Positions 9,113-18,277 are shown, numbered from the stretch's first letter. The stretch: 64,000 nucleotides of DNA from Streptomyces caatingaensis (GCF_001187435.1 NZ_LFXA01000004.1:5001-69000), one strand, 5' to 3'. Notes: generated from the sequence alone by a model not told the origin. Made by a program: numbers and translations.

Positions 9113-9811
9113 ATGTCTATACCAACGCAGTGGACACCCACCCATGGCGATCCCTACCGTCCGGTCCCCTACCGGCCGGACCGGATGCCCGTGGCCGAGT
9201 CGCTGGCCCGGGCCGCGGAGCTGCGCGCGCGGATGGCGGAGCGGCGGACGGTGCGGCAGTTCGCACCCGACCCGGTGCCGGAGCAGGTGGTGCGGGACGC
9301 GATCGCCTGCGCGGCCACGGCGCCGTCCGGGGCGCACCAGCAGCCGTGGACGTTCGTCCTGGTCAAGGACGCGGAGGTGCGGGCGCGGATCCGGGCGGCG
9401 GCGGAAGAGGAGGAGCGCGTCTCGTACGCCGGGCGGCTCGGCGAGGAGTGGCTGGCGGCGCTGCGGCCGCTGGGCACGGACGAGGTGAAGCCGCACCTGA
9501 CGGAGGCGCCGGCGCTGATCGTGGTCTTCCAGCAGCGGTACTGGCTGGGGCCGGACGGGGCGCGGCGCAAGCACTACTACGTGGACGAGTCGGTGGGCAT
9601 CGCGGTCGGGATGCTGCTCTCGGCGCTGCACCTGTCGGGGCTGGCGGCCCTGGTGCACACGCCGAGTCCGATGCGGTTCCTGTCCGAGGTGCTGGGGCGG
9701 CCGGTGAACGAGAAGGCGTTCGCCGTGGTGCCGGTCGGGTATCCGGCGGCGGACTGCCGGGTGCCGGACCTGGTGCGCAAGAGCCTGGACCAGGTGCTGG
9801 TCGAGGTCTGA
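9113..9811 (+). CDS. Nitroreductase-family flavoprotein (iodotyrosine deiodinase-like)
   Basis: The 232-residue protein starts at ATG 9113. It has the FMN-binding nitroreductase pattern: RRTVRQFAPDPVPEQ, AATAPSGAHQQPWTFV, VDESVGIAVGMLLSALH and VPVGYPA. The YYVDESVGIA helix and TPSPMRFLSEVLGRP segment resemble the BluB/iodotyrosine deiodinase branch rather than the NfsB branch. A dehalogenase or other FMN-dependent reduction is therefore possible; the substrate is unknown. It is transcribed alone, divergent from the two-component system. Confidence 0.87.
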   Translation: MSIPTQWTPTHGDPYRPVPYRPDRMPVAESLARAAELRARMAERRTVRQFAPDPVPEQVVRDAIACAATAPSGAHQQPWTFVLVKDAEVRARIRAAAEEEERVSYAGRLGEEWLAALRPLGTDEVKPHLTEAPALIVVFQQRYWLGPDGARRKHYYVDESVGIAVGMLLSALHLSGLAALVHTPSPMRFLSEVLGRPVNEKAFAVVPVGYPAADCRVPDLVRKSLDQVLVEV

Positions 9812-9873
9812 GCCGCTGCCCCGCCCGCCTGCCCGGCGGGCCGGGGAGCGGGCCGTACGGAAGGTGCGGACGC

Positions 9874-9912
9874 GGTCACACCGAGTGTGAGCGAGCGCTG
9901 CTCGGTGTGACC
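9874..9912. terminator. Perfect 12-bp inverted repeat after the nitroreductase gene
   Basis: GGTCACACCGAG at 9874-9885 pairs exactly with CTCGGTGTGACC at 9901-9912 around a 15-base loop. It lies about 60 bases beyond the nitroreductase stop and about 270 bases before the transglycosylase gene. It may be a terminator or an operator; no T-run follows. Confidence 0.5.
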
Positions 9913-9939
9913 CCGCGCATAGGACGCACATCACCTACG

Positions 9940-10182
9940 ACGGTGCATAGTGGACGGATAAACCGCCCGTAAAGAGGGGTGTGAGCGGGAGTCCCCCGGT
10001 TTTCGGGGCGGCCTCGCCGGGGGTTCCACAACGAAGCCGGATAGTACGTCACACCTTTGCCAGGGCTTTTTGCAGCCGCTAACAATTGCCCCGTCGCAGG
10101 GCGCCGTAGATCGATACGGCGCTTCTTTTCGCGCCGATCCGGGCCCGCGACCCCACGCGATTGGAAGAGGTTCAGCTCAGTC
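9940..10182 (+). promoter_or_regulatory. Long structured 5' leader of the transglycosylase gene, with alternative hairpins
   Basis: The 371 bases before the transglycosylase start hold no gene. Near the 3' end, GCGCCGTA (10101-10108) pairs with TACGGCGC (10115-10122) and is followed by TTCTTTT. The same central segment can instead pair with GCGCCGA (10131-10137). The first hairpin plus T-run looks like an intrinsic terminator; the second would exclude it. This is an attenuator-like layout. A c-di-AMP riboswitch controls several Streptomyces wall hydrolases, but I could not fit that consensus here. Confidence 0.5.
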
Positions 10183-10908
10183 ATGCGCTCCATCTCCGGC
10201 TATAGCCGTCTCACCAAGGTCCACAAGTTCTCCGCGGCGGGCATCGCCGCGGCCGGTGTCGCCGCTCTGGCCCTCGCGGTCGTCCCCGCCTCCGCCGAGG
10301 ACGGCGAGCAGGCGATCGCCGTGAAGCCGGTGGCCTGGAACGCCAAGACCTTCGGCACCGACGACCTGGGCGCGGAGCTGTCGCGGCAGTCGGACGACGC
10401 GGCCCGGCAGGCCCGTCACGAGGCCGAGGCCAAGAAGAAGGCCGCGGCCGAGGCGAAGGCCAAGGCGGACAAGGAGCGCGCCGCGAAGGAGGCCGCAAGC
10501 CGTTCCGCCGAGCGCAAGCCGGTCGAGGCCGCGCCCGCCGCCCCGAAGGCGTCCGCCGCCCCGGCGGCCCCGGCCCCCAAGGTGTACGCGAACAACCTGG
10601 ACGGCTGGATCCGCGAGGCCCTGGACATCATGGCCGCCAAGGGCATCCCGGGCACCTACGACGGCATCTACCGCAACGTCATGCGGGAGTCGACGGGCAA
10701 CCCGAACGCCATCAACAACTGGGACTCGAACGCCGCCGCCGGCATCCCCTCCAAGGGCCTGCTCCAGGTGATCGACCCGACCTTCCAGGCGTACCACGTC
10801 GAGGGCACCTCCTGGAACATCTACGACCCGGTCGCCAACATCACCGCCGCGTGCAACTACGCGTGGAAGACCTACGGCTCGATGGACAACGTCAACTCGG
10901 CCTACTGA
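10183..10908 (+). CDS. Secreted transglycosylase SLT-domain protein
   Basis: ATG 10183 lies after GGAAGAGG and gives 241 residues. The signal peptide spans residues 1-42 (AAGVAALALAVVPASA). A long Ala/Lys/Glu-rich coiled segment (about 75-130, with KKKAAAEAKAKADKE) spaces out the C-terminal SLT lytic transglycosylase-like domain. That domain holds IYRNVMRESTGNPNAINNWD (catalytic Glu in MRES), GIPSKGLLQVIDPTF and ACNYAWKTYG. It should cut peptidoglycan glycan strands outside the membrane, during growth, germination or sporulation. A strong terminator follows at once. Confidence 0.92.
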   Translation: MRSISGYSRLTKVHKFSAAGIAAAGVAALALAVVPASAEDGEQAIAVKPVAWNAKTFGTDDLGAELSRQSDDAARQARHEAEAKKKAAAEAKAKADKERAAKEAASRSAERKPVEAAPAAPKASAAPAAPAPKVYANNLDGWIREALDIMAAKGIPGTYDGIYRNVMRESTGNPNAINNWDSNAAAGIPSKGLLQVIDPTFQAYHVEGTSWNIYDPVANITAACNYAWKTYGSMDNVNSAY

Positions 10909-10921
10909 GCCGGGCGGCAGA

Positions 10922-10967
10922 GCGAAAAGGGCGGGCATCCGGTTTCCCGGGTGCCCGCCCTTTTCGC
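10922..10967. terminator. Bidirectional intrinsic terminator with A- and T-runs
   Basis: A 19-base arm, GCGAAAAGGGCGGGCATCC (10922-10940), pairs with 10949-10967 with at most one wobble, around an 8-base loop. AAAA and TTTT flank it on the two sides. It separates the convergent transglycosylase and ABC genes. Confidence 0.9.
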
Positions 10968-10981
10968 AGTGGCAATGCGGA

Positions 10982-13585
10982 CTACTTCCGCATGACCTCC
11001 GGCTCGTGCCGGCGCAGCAGCCGCGCGACGGCGAATCCGCAGATGACGCCGAGGGTGACGAGGACGGCCATGTCGATGCCCCACTGGCCGACGGTGTGGG
11101 CCCACAGCGGGTCGAGGTTGGTCAGGTCGTCCTTGTCCATCGGGGCCATGACGTGGGAGAGGTCCAGCGTGGCGCCGGCGGCGGCGATGGCCCAGCGGGA
11201 GGGCATCAGCCAGGCGACCTGCTCGACGCCGGGCGCGTCGTAGACCTTGAACATGATGCCGGTGAAGACGACCTGGACGATCGCGAACATCACCAGCAGC
11301 GGCATGGTCTTCTCCGCGGTCTTCACCAGGGAGGAGATCACCAGGCCGATCATCATGGACGTGAAGCCCAGCGCGATGATCACCAGACAGAGCTCGACGG
11401 CCGGCAGCGCCTTGAGGACCAGGCCCTCCGCGGGCAGCTCGCGGATCGAGAAGCCGATGGCGGAGATGATCACGCCCTGGACGGCGGTGATCACGCCCAG
11501 GACGACGACCTTGGACATCAGGTACGCCGACCGGGACAGGCCCACGGCCCGCTCCCGTTCGTAGATCACCCGTTCCTTGATGAGCTCACGGACGGAGTTG
11601 GCCGCACCGGAGAAGCACATGCCCACCGCGAGGATCAGCATGATCGTGCCCGCGTCCTGGTTGTGGCCCTTGGGGGGCGCGGCGAGCCCGTGCTCGGCGG
11701 GGATCACGCAGCTCACGCCGCCGAGCACGGCGGGCAGGATCAGCATCAGCCCCATGAAGCCCCGGTCGGAGGCGATCACCGACAGGTAGCGGCGCATCAG
11801 CGTCCACAGCTGGGAGCCCCAGCTCTGCGGCACCGGCGGCTTGACCACCTGCGGCTGGACGTGGACGGACTGGGGCGCCACCGCGTCGATGTCCGCGGCG
11901 TACATCTGGTAGTGCTGCGAGCCCTTCCAACGTCCGGCCCAGTCGTAGTCGCGGTAGTTCTCGAAGGCGGAGAAGACGTCCGCCCAGGTCTCGTAGCCGA
12001 AGAAGTTGAGCGCCTCCTCGGGCGGGCCGAAGTAGGCGACCGAGCCGCCGGGCGCCATGACCAGCAGCTTGTCGCAGAGCGCCAGTTCGGCGACGGAGTG
12101 CGTGACCACCAGGACGGTGCGGCCGTCGTCGGCGAGGCCGCGCAGCAGCTGCATCACGTCGCGGTCCATGCCCGGGTCGAGGCCCGAGGTGGGCTCGTCC
12201 AGGAAGATCAGCGAGGGCTTGGTCAGCAGCTCCAGGGCGACGGAGACGCGCTTGCGCTGACCGCCGGAGAGCGAGGTGACCTTCTTGTCCTTGTGGACGT
12301 CGAGCTTGAGCTCGCGCAGCACCTCGTCGATGCGGGCCTCGCGCTCGGCGGGCGCGGTGTCGCCGGGGAAGCGCAGCTTGGCCGCGTAGCGCAGCGCCTT
12401 CCGGACGGTGAGCTCCTTGTGGAGGATGTCGTCCTGCGGCACCAGGCCGATGCGCTGGCGCAGTTCGGCGAACTGCTTGTAGAGGTTGCGGTTGTCGTAG
12501 AGGACGTCGCCCTGGTTGGCGGGCCGGTAGCCGGTGAGCGCCTTGAGCAGGGTGGACTTGCCGGAGCCGGACGGGCCGATGACGGCGATCAGCGACTTCT
12601 CCGGGACGCCGAAGGAGACGTCCTTGAGGATCTGCTTGCCGCCGTCCACCGTGACGGTCAGGTGGCGGGCCGAGAAGGAGACGTCGCCGGTGTCGACGAA
12701 CTCCTCCAGGCGGTCGCCGACGAGCCGGAACGTGGAGTGGCCGACGCCGACGATGTCCTGGGGGCCGATGGCCTGCCGGCGGACCGGCTGACCGTTGACG
12801 TAGGTGCCGTTGTGGCTGCCGAGGTCGACGATCTCGAAGCGGCCGTCCTGGCCGGCGCGGAACTCCGCGTGGTAGCGGGAGACCTGGAGGTCGGCGACGA
12901 CCAGGTCGTTCTCCAGGGCACGGCCGATGCGCATCACGCGGCCCGCGGCGAGCTGGTGGAACGTGGTCGGGCTGCGGTCGCCGTGGGCGGGCGGGGCCCC
13001 CTCGTCGCCCGGGGAGCGGTGGCCCTGCTCCGGCGAGGACGCCTGGTGCGGGATGTGCGGCTGGGGCTGCTGCCAGGAACCGTGGGGCTGTTGCTGCTGG
13101 TACGGCTGGGCCTGCGGCTGCTGGTACTGCTGCTGCGGGTGGGCCTGCGGGGGCTGGTGGCCCCAGTCGGCGGGCGGCTGCTGGTACCCCGGCTGGGCGT
13201 GGGGCTGCTGCAGGTGCCCCTGCTGCGCGTGTCCCTGTGACGCGGCCAGCGCGGTCTGCGCGCTGAACAGGTCCGCCGCGGGTGCGGCGGCGGCCGCGGC
13301 ACCGGCGGTCAGCCGTGGGCCGTCCGTCGCGTTGCCCAGGTGCACGACGGAGCCGGGGCCGATCTCCAGCTGGTGGATCCGCTGCCCCTGTGCATAGGTG
13401 CCGTTGGTGCTTCCCTGGTCCTCGAGGACCCAACTGCGGCCGTTCCAGCGGACGATGGCGTGCCGCCACGAGACGCGGGCGTCCTCCAGCACCATGTCGC
13501 CCTGCGGATCGCGTCCGAGGGTGTACGACCTGGACGCGTCCAGCGTCCAGGTCTGTCCATTCAATTCCAGTACGAGTTCAGGCAC
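10982..13585 (-). CDS. FHA-FHA-ABC-2 exporter (ABCG/White-type half transporter)
   Basis: One 867-residue protein holds five parts. FHA domain 1 covers about residues 1-95 (YTLGRDPQGDMVL, SWRHA, GSTNGTY). A Gln/Pro-rich linker of about 70 residues follows. FHA domain 2 has RIGRALENDLVV, SRYHAEF and GSHNGTYVNG. The ABC ATPase has Walker A GPSGSGKST, signature SLSGGQRKRVSVALEL and Walker B LIFLDEPTSGLDP. An ABC-2 membrane domain has about six helices at the C-terminus. FHA domains bind phosphothreonine, so transport is probably controlled by Ser/Thr kinases. Start taken at GTG 13585 (VPELVLELNG); a GTG at 13597 with a better-placed GGGGGA is also possible. Confidence 0.9.
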   Translation of the reverse strand: MPELVLELNGQTWTLDASRSYTLGRDPQGDMVLEDARVSWRHAIVRWNGRSWVLEDQGSTNGTYAQGQRIHQLEIGPGSVVHLGNATDGPRLTAGAAAAAAPAADLFSAQTALAASQGHAQQGHLQQPHAQPGYQQPPADWGHQPPQAHPQQQYQQPQAQPYQQQQPHGSWQQPQPHIPHQASSPEQGHRSPGDEGAPPAHGDRSPTTFHQLAAGRVMRIGRALENDLVVADLQVSRYHAEFRAGQDGRFEIVDLGSHNGTYVNGQPVRRQAIGPQDIVGVGHSTFRLVGDRLEEFVDTGDVSFSARHLTVTVDGGKQILKDVSFGVPEKSLIAVIGPSGSGKSTLLKALTGYRPANQGDVLYDNRNLYKQFAELRQRIGLVPQDDILHKELTVRKALRYAAKLRFPGDTAPAEREARIDEVLRELKLDVHKDKKVTSLSGGQRKRVSVALELLTKPSLIFLDEPTSGLDPGMDRDVMQLLRGLADDGRTVLVVTHSVAELALCDKLLVMAPGGSVAYFGPPEEALNFFGYETWADVFSAFENYRDYDWAGRWKGSQHYQMYAADIDAVAPQSVHVQPQVVKPPVPQSWGSQLWTLMRRYLSVIASDRGFMGLMLILPAVLGGVSCVIPAEHGLAAPPKGHNQDAGTIMLILAVGMCFSGAANSVRELIKERVIYERERAVGLSRSAYLMSKVVVLGVITAVQGVIISAIGFSIRELPAEGLVLKALPAVELCLVIIALGFTSMMIGLVISSLVKTAEKTMPLLVMFAIVQVVFTGIMFKVYDAPGVEQVAWLMPSRWAIAAAGATLDLSHVMAPMDKDDLTNLDPLWAHTVGQWGIDMAVLVTLGVICGFAVARLLRRHEPEVMRK

Positions 13586-13891
13586 TCCATGCCCCACTAC
13601 TTGTCCCCCGATGTACCTCCCCGCACAGGGAGTCTGTACAGGGAGTCTAGGGATGGCGAACATCGGGAGGAACTATTTCAGGCACAGTCCCCCGATCGAA
13701 AGTCGGGCATTGACGGCGCTGCCTTCCCACGGCCTTCCCACGGCCTTCCCACGCGTTCCGCACCCGCTTCCGCCGCGCTTCCCGTGCGCCGTTGACGGGC
13801 GCGGAAACACCACCGGAGAGTGGTAATCGCCCACGGCCGCGCGGAAATCACACGCACCCGGCGGGCGCGGGGTACGGACCGGGGGGCCGTG
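13586..13891. other. Intergenic region with an 11-bp tandem triplication
   Basis: This 306-base divergent region must hold promoters for the ABC gene and the DUF6350 gene, though no clear -10/-35 pair stands out. GCCTTCCCACG is repeated three times head to tail at 13721-13753. I see no gene in it. Confidence 0.6.
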
Positions 13892-15835
13892 ATGACCATC
13901 ACCCAGGGCAGGGGCACGGTACGGGCGGTCCTGACCGCGGTGGCCGCAGCGGGCTGGGCCTTCCTCGCCATGGCGGCGGTGGCCGCGCTCGGGCTGCATC
14001 TGCTGGGCGCCGACCGGGCCGGGTCGCTCGGGCCGATGACCGCCGCGGTCGTCGTGCTCGCCACCGGCGGCTCGGTGGCGCCCTCGGGCGCCGTCGAGGC
14101 GTTCGGGCTCACGGGCGCGGACGCCCGGTCCTCCATCGAGGTGATGCCGCTGGGCGTGACGCTCGTCGGGGCGCTGGTGCTCGGCCTGGTCTTCACCCGC
14201 TCCCTGCGGCCGTACGGGCCCGTCCTCGCCGGGCGGCAACTGGCGCTGCGGGCCGGGCTGGTGGCCGTCGTCTTCCTGGGCCTGCTCGGCGGGCTGGCCT
14301 GGGCCGGCGCCGGCGCGGTCACCATCGACGGCACCGACCTCGTCCCCGGCGGGCCGGCGCCGGAGCTTCCCGGCGTCGGCGACCTCGGTGACCTCGGCGG
14401 CCTCCCCGACCGGCTGGCCGGGCTCGCCCGCGCCAGGGCCGCCGTCGGCTTCTCGGTGCGGACCGGGCCGTCGCTGCTCGGCGGCGCCCTCTGGGTGACC
14501 GCCGTCCTGCTGGTCGCCCTCCTCGCCTCCCGCGCCGCGCCGCTGCCGCGCGGCGCGCGGGCGCTCCACCGCTCCGTCCGGCCGGCCGCCTCCGCGCTCT
14601 GCGCGGTGCTGGTGCTGGCCGTGGCCGCCGGCTGGGCCGCGGCCGTGGGCGCGGCCACCGGCGACGACCGCCCGGGGCGGATCGCCGGCGCCGCGCTCCT
14701 CGGGGCGCCGAACGGGGTGTGGCTCGGGCTGCCGCTCGGGCTCCTCGTCCCCTGGCACGGCCGCGCGGCCGGCAGCCTGCTGGGCGTCCTGCCCGATCCG
14801 CTCGGCCGGCTGCTGAACGGCGGCGCCGAGCAGACGATCGGCCTCGGCCGGCTCGTCGCCCTCGACCACCGCGTGGCCCTCCTCCCGGCCGCCTGCGCCC
14901 TGGCCCTGCTGCTCGCCGGGGTGCTCACGGCCGTGCGGACGCCGCGGGGCACGGGCGGTACGGCGGCCTACGCGGGCCGGTGCGCCCTCGCCCTCGGCGC
15001 GGTCACGGCTCTGGCCCTGCCGCTGCTCGTCCTGGCCACCCGCGTCAGGGCTGACGCGAGCCTGTCCGTCCTCGGCTTCGACGCCGCCGGGGCCGGTCTC
15101 GACCTGCGCGGCAGCGTCCCGCTCGCGGCGGCCCTCGGCGCGGCGTGGGGCCTGGCCGCCGGCGCGGCGGGCGCCCTCCTCGCCCGGGCCGCGGGAGCGG
15201 CGGGCCGCCGCTCCACGCCCTACGCCCACGCCACGGCCCCTCCCCCGCCCCCCGCCCCCTTCGTCCCCCACCGCCCCGCCTCCCCGGACACCAACCCGTA
15301 TCTGCGCCCGCCGCAGTATCCGCACCCGGCGGACGGGACGTCCCCGGACCGGGCGGCGGGGGGCGCGGCGGCCGGGTACGGGGTGCCGCCCGCGGGCCCG
15401 CCCGGCGGCGGGCCGGCGCCCTGTCCCGGACACCCCGGACGGGGCCCGGCTTCCGGCGCTGCCCACCCCTGTCCCGGGCCACCGGCGGGCGGGCACCCGC
15501 GGCGGGCCGGCGACGGCCCGTACCGCCGCCCCCCGGCCGCCGGGCCGGCGGAAGGCGGCGGGTACCCGCCGGGGACGGCCGGTGATCCGTACGGGCGCAC
15601 GGTGTCCTCCGGGGCGGTGGCGGACGGTGGCGGACGGGCGGAGGACGGGGGTGATCCGTATCGGCGGGGGGCCTCCGAGGAGAGGCCGTCGGAGGGGCCG
15701 CCGGGCGGGGCGGGGCGGGGGTCCGGGGAGGAGGGCGGCGGACGGCGGTACGGGAGTGCGCCCCCGCCGCCGCCCGGTCCGCCGCCGCCCCCACGCGGGT
15801 GGCCGCGGTCCGGACGGCGGCCGCCGCCCCGGTGA
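13892..15835 (+). CDS. DUF6350 multi-pass membrane protein
   Basis: ATG 13892 follows a GGGGGG purine run and gives 647 residues. The first 440 or so residues form about ten to twelve hydrophobic segments, beginning RAVLTAVAAAGWAFLAMAAV and including the long GAALLGAPNGVWLGLPLGLL. The last 200 residues are Pro/Gly/Arg-rich and disordered (APPPPPAPFVPHRP). The layout fits DUF6350, an actinobacterial family related to PerM-type cell division proteins; this assignment is from recall of the family. A role in cell division is an inference. The tail has the highest GC of any coding stretch here. Confidence 0.78.
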   Translation: MTITQGRGTVRAVLTAVAAAGWAFLAMAAVAALGLHLLGADRAGSLGPMTAAVVVLATGGSVAPSGAVEAFGLTGADARSSIEVMPLGVTLVGALVLGLVFTRSLRPYGPVLAGRQLALRAGLVAVVFLGLLGGLAWAGAGAVTIDGTDLVPGGPAPELPGVGDLGDLGGLPDRLAGLARARAAVGFSVRTGPSLLGGALWVTAVLLVALLASRAAPLPRGARALHRSVRPAASALCAVLVLAVAAGWAAAVGAATGDDRPGRIAGAALLGAPNGVWLGLPLGLLVPWHGRAAGSLLGVLPDPLGRLLNGGAEQTIGLGRLVALDHRVALLPAACALALLLAGVLTAVRTPRGTGGTAAYAGRCALALGAVTALALPLLVLATRVRADASLSVLGFDAAGAGLDLRGSVPLAAALGAAWGLAAGAAGALLARAAGAAGRRSTPYAHATAPPPPPAPFVPHRPASPDTNPYLRPPQYPHPADGTSPDRAAGGAAAGYGVPPAGPPGGGPAPCPGHPGRGPASGAAHPCPGPPAGGHPRRAGDGPYRRPPAAGPAEGGGYPPGTAGDPYGRTVSSGAVADGGGRAEDGGDPYRRGASEERPSEGPPGGAGRGSGEEGGGRRYGSAPPPPPGPPPPPRGWPRSGRRPPPR

Positions 15836-15923
15836 CCCGGCGGTGAACAGTGCGGTCAGCGGTGGTTCCCGGGCCCGGCTCCCGTACGGCGGCCGGCGGG
15901 GCACCGGCTACGGTAGAGGGACC

Positions 15924-17165
15924 ATGAGCGCACCGCAGATCCCGCCTGCCACCGCTGTCGCACCGCCCGCCGGTGACGACGCCCCCACCCTCCTCGTCAA
16001 GATCTTCGGGAAGGACCGGCCGGGCATCACCGCCGGGCTCTTCGACACCCTCGCCGCCTACGCGGTCGACGTCATAGACATCGAGCAGGTCGTCACCCGG
16101 GGCCGGATCACCCTCTGCGCCCTCGTCACCGCCCCCGCCGGGGCGGGCCGTTCCGAGGGCGACCTGCGGGCCACCGTGCACAGCTGGGCCGAGTCGATGC
16201 ACCTCCAGACCGAGATCATCTCGGGCCGGGGCGACAACAGGCCGCGCGGCGTGGGCCGTTCGCACGTGACCGTGCTGGGCCACCCGCTCACCGCGGAGTC
16301 CACGGCGGCCATCGCCGCCAGCATCACCGGCACGGGCGGCAACATCGACCGTATCTTCCGGCTCGCCAAGTACCCCGTCACGGCGGTGGAGTTCGCGGTC
16401 TCGGGCGCGGAGACGGAGAAGCTGCGCACGGCGCTGGCCGTCGAGGCCGCCCGCCTCGGGGTGGACGTGGCCGTCGTGGCCGCGGGCCTCCAGCGGCGGG
16501 CGCAGCGTCTGGTGGTGATGGACGTCGACTCGACGCTGATCCAGGACGAGGTCATCGAGCTGTTCGCGGCGCACGCCGGCTGCGAGGCCGAGGTCGCGGA
16601 GGTGACGGCGCGGGCCATGCGCGGCGAGCTCGACTTCGAGGAGTCGCTGCATGCCCGGGTGGCGCTGCTGGCGGGGCTGGACGAGTCGGTGGTGGACAAG
16701 GTCCGTTCCGAGGTCCGGCTGACGCCCGGCGCCCGGACCCTGATCCGTACGCTGAAGCGGCTCGGCTTCCAGGTCGGCGTGGTCTCCGGCGGGTTCACCC
16801 AGGTCACGGACGACCTGCGGGAGCGGCTCGGGCTGGACTTCGCGTCGGCCAACACGCTGGAGATCGTGGACGGCAGACTGACGGGCCGGGTCACGGGGGA
16901 GATCGTGGACCGGGCCGGAAAGGCGCGGCTGCTGCGGCGGTTCGCCGCCGAGGCGGGGGTGCCGCTGGCCCAGACCGTGGCGGTCGGGGACGGCGCGAAC
17001 GACCTGGACATGCTGAACGCGGCGGGGCTGGGGGTGGCGTTCAACGCGAAGCCGGTCGTGCGGGAGGCCGCGCACACGGCGGTGAACGTGCCGTTCCTGG
17101 ACACGGTGCTGTATCTGCTGGGGGTCACGCGGGAGGAAGTGGAGGCGGCGAACACCCACGAGTGA
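15924..17165 (+). CDS. serB: Phosphoserine phosphatase SerB
   Basis: This 413-residue enzyme makes L-serine from O-phosphoserine, the last step of serine synthesis. Two ACT-type regulatory domains fill residues 1-180 (VKIFGKDRPGITAGLFDTLA; VTVLGHPLTAESTAAIAAS). The HAD phosphatase domain follows: nucleophile motif VVMDVDSTLIQDEVIEL, GVVSGGFTQV (motif II Ser) and AVGDGANDLDMLNAAGLGVA (motif IV). Length and layout match actinobacterial SerB2-type proteins. ATG 15924 is preceded by AGAGGGA. It stands alone, with 88 bases after the DUF6350 gene. Confidence 0.96.
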   Translation: MSAPQIPPATAVAPPAGDDAPTLLVKIFGKDRPGITAGLFDTLAAYAVDVIDIEQVVTRGRITLCALVTAPAGAGRSEGDLRATVHSWAESMHLQTEIISGRGDNRPRGVGRSHVTVLGHPLTAESTAAIAASITGTGGNIDRIFRLAKYPVTAVEFAVSGAETEKLRTALAVEAARLGVDVAVVAAGLQRRAQRLVVMDVDSTLIQDEVIELFAAHAGCEAEVAEVTARAMRGELDFEESLHARVALLAGLDESVVDKVRSEVRLTPGARTLIRTLKRLGFQVGVVSGGFTQVTDDLRERLGLDFASANTLEIVDGRLTGRVTGEIVDRAGKARLLRRFAAEAGVPLAQTVAVGDGANDLDMLNAAGLGVAFNAKPVVREAAHTAVNVPFLDTVLYLLGVTREEVEAANTHE

Positions 17166-17231
17166 GTGGGTGTCCGGACCTCGCTCCGCCGGTATCGGAC
17201 CTCGCTCCCGCCCCGTAGCGGGCTCGGGGGC

Positions 17232-17750
17232 TCAGGCCCGCGGCGTCCAGAAGGCCGCCAGGCGCCCCACCCCGTGCTCCAGCCCCTTCCACGACCCGCC
17301 GAAGGAGATCACCGCGAGGGCGGCGGTCGGGAAGCCGGTGCGGTTCAGCCGGGCGAGCAGATCGCCGTCCGCCTCCCCGGAGAGGGCGTCCGCGAGCGCG
17401 TGCATCCCGGGGTTGTGGCCGATCACGACGAGGTCGGAAACCTCGTCGGAGACCTCGTTGAGCAGGGCGATCAGTTCGCCGAGTGACGCCTCGTAGAGCC
17501 GGTCCTCGTACACCGTGCGCGGCCGCTGCGGCAGTTCGTGGGCGGCGAGCTTCCAGGTCTCGCGGGTGCGGGCGGCGGTGGAGCACAGGGCCAGCTCGGG
17601 GGTGACGCCGGATCCGGCGAGCCAGCGCCCGGCGACCGGAGCGTCCTTGCGGCCGCGCTCGGCGAGCGGGCGCTCATGGTCGTCGACGTCGGGCCAGTCG
17701 GCCTTGGCATGGCGGAAGAGGACGATCCTGCGGGTCGTGTCGGCGCTCAT
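17232..17750 (-). CDS. SixA-type phosphohistidine phosphatase
   Basis: A 172-residue histidine phosphatase of the small SixA type. The catalytic RHA signature is LFRHAKADWPD near residue 13. ALCSTAARTRETW carries a conserved Arg, and IGHNPGMHALADAL carries the second catalytic His. Such proteins strip phosphate from phosphohistidine in signalling proteins or from small phosphoesters; the substrate is not deducible. It converges on serB with 66 bases between the stops. Confidence 0.88.
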   Translation of the reverse strand: MSADTTRRIVLFRHAKADWPDVDDHERPLAERGRKDAPVAGRWLAGSGVTPELALCSTAARTRETWKLAAHELPQRPRTVYEDRLYEASLGELIALLNEVSDEVSDLVVIGHNPGMHALADALSGEADGDLLARLNRTGFPTAALAVISFGGSWKGLEHGVGRLAAFWTPRA

Positions 17751-17837
17751 GCGATCCAGCTTCGCACGAAACGGGCCGCGAGGCGCGGGGTGTTGGGAGG
17801 CTTGCCCTCCCCGGGGGGACGGGTCGCGGCGGGCACC

Positions 17838-18056
17838 TCACGCGGCCCAGTGCTCGACGAGCAGCACGACGCGGGCCAGCGGCCCGGACGGCTGCGCGGC
17901 GGGGGCGTCCTCCGCGGCGGGGGCCGGGGCCGGGGCGGCCGGCAGGGCGAAGAGGGCGGCGAAGAGGGCCACGAAGGCGAGCGCGGGCAGCGCCGCGGCC
18001 CACCACGGCAGGCGGGTCTGCGCGGTGCGCGTGCGGTCGTGCCTGCGGGCGGGCAT
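17838..18056 (-). CDS. Small single-pass membrane protein, function unknown
   Basis: The 72-residue protein begins with a basic segment (MPARRHDRTRTAQTR). One hydrophobic helix follows (LPWWAAALPALAFVALFAALFAL), then an Ala/Pro linker and a C-terminal patch, LARVVLLVEHWAA. I do not recognise a family. Coding use is plausible: the start is ATG and the layout is a clean signal-anchor. No close partner gene is evident; the SixA gene lies 87 bases downstream on the same strand. Confidence 0.55.
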   Translation of the reverse strand: MPARRHDRTRTAQTRLPWWAAALPALAFVALFAALFALPAAPAPAPAAEDAPAAQPSGPLARVVLLVEHWAA

Positions 18057-18277
18057 GGCGGGGCCTCCGTACGGTCCGGTCGGGTGCGGGCACCGCGTCG
18101 CGTACGCCGCGGTGCCCCTGCCCTACGAACCTACGGAGCGGGCGCCTGCCCTCCCATCCGGTGAACCCCCCACTCCCCCCGGAGGCCCGCCCCCTAGGGG
18201 ACGGTGGTGCCGGCACCACCATCACCGGCAGGACGGGCCGCCCGGGGGGGGACGGAGGGGGGACGGCCGGGCAGGGC

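Noticed and set aside
9940-10182. c-di-AMP (ydaO-yuaA) riboswitch before the transglycosylase gene
   Set aside because: The gene type fits and GCTAAC is present, but the GCCGAA, GGTACGGAGG and GGGGTGAATC-type segments of the consensus could not be placed in order.
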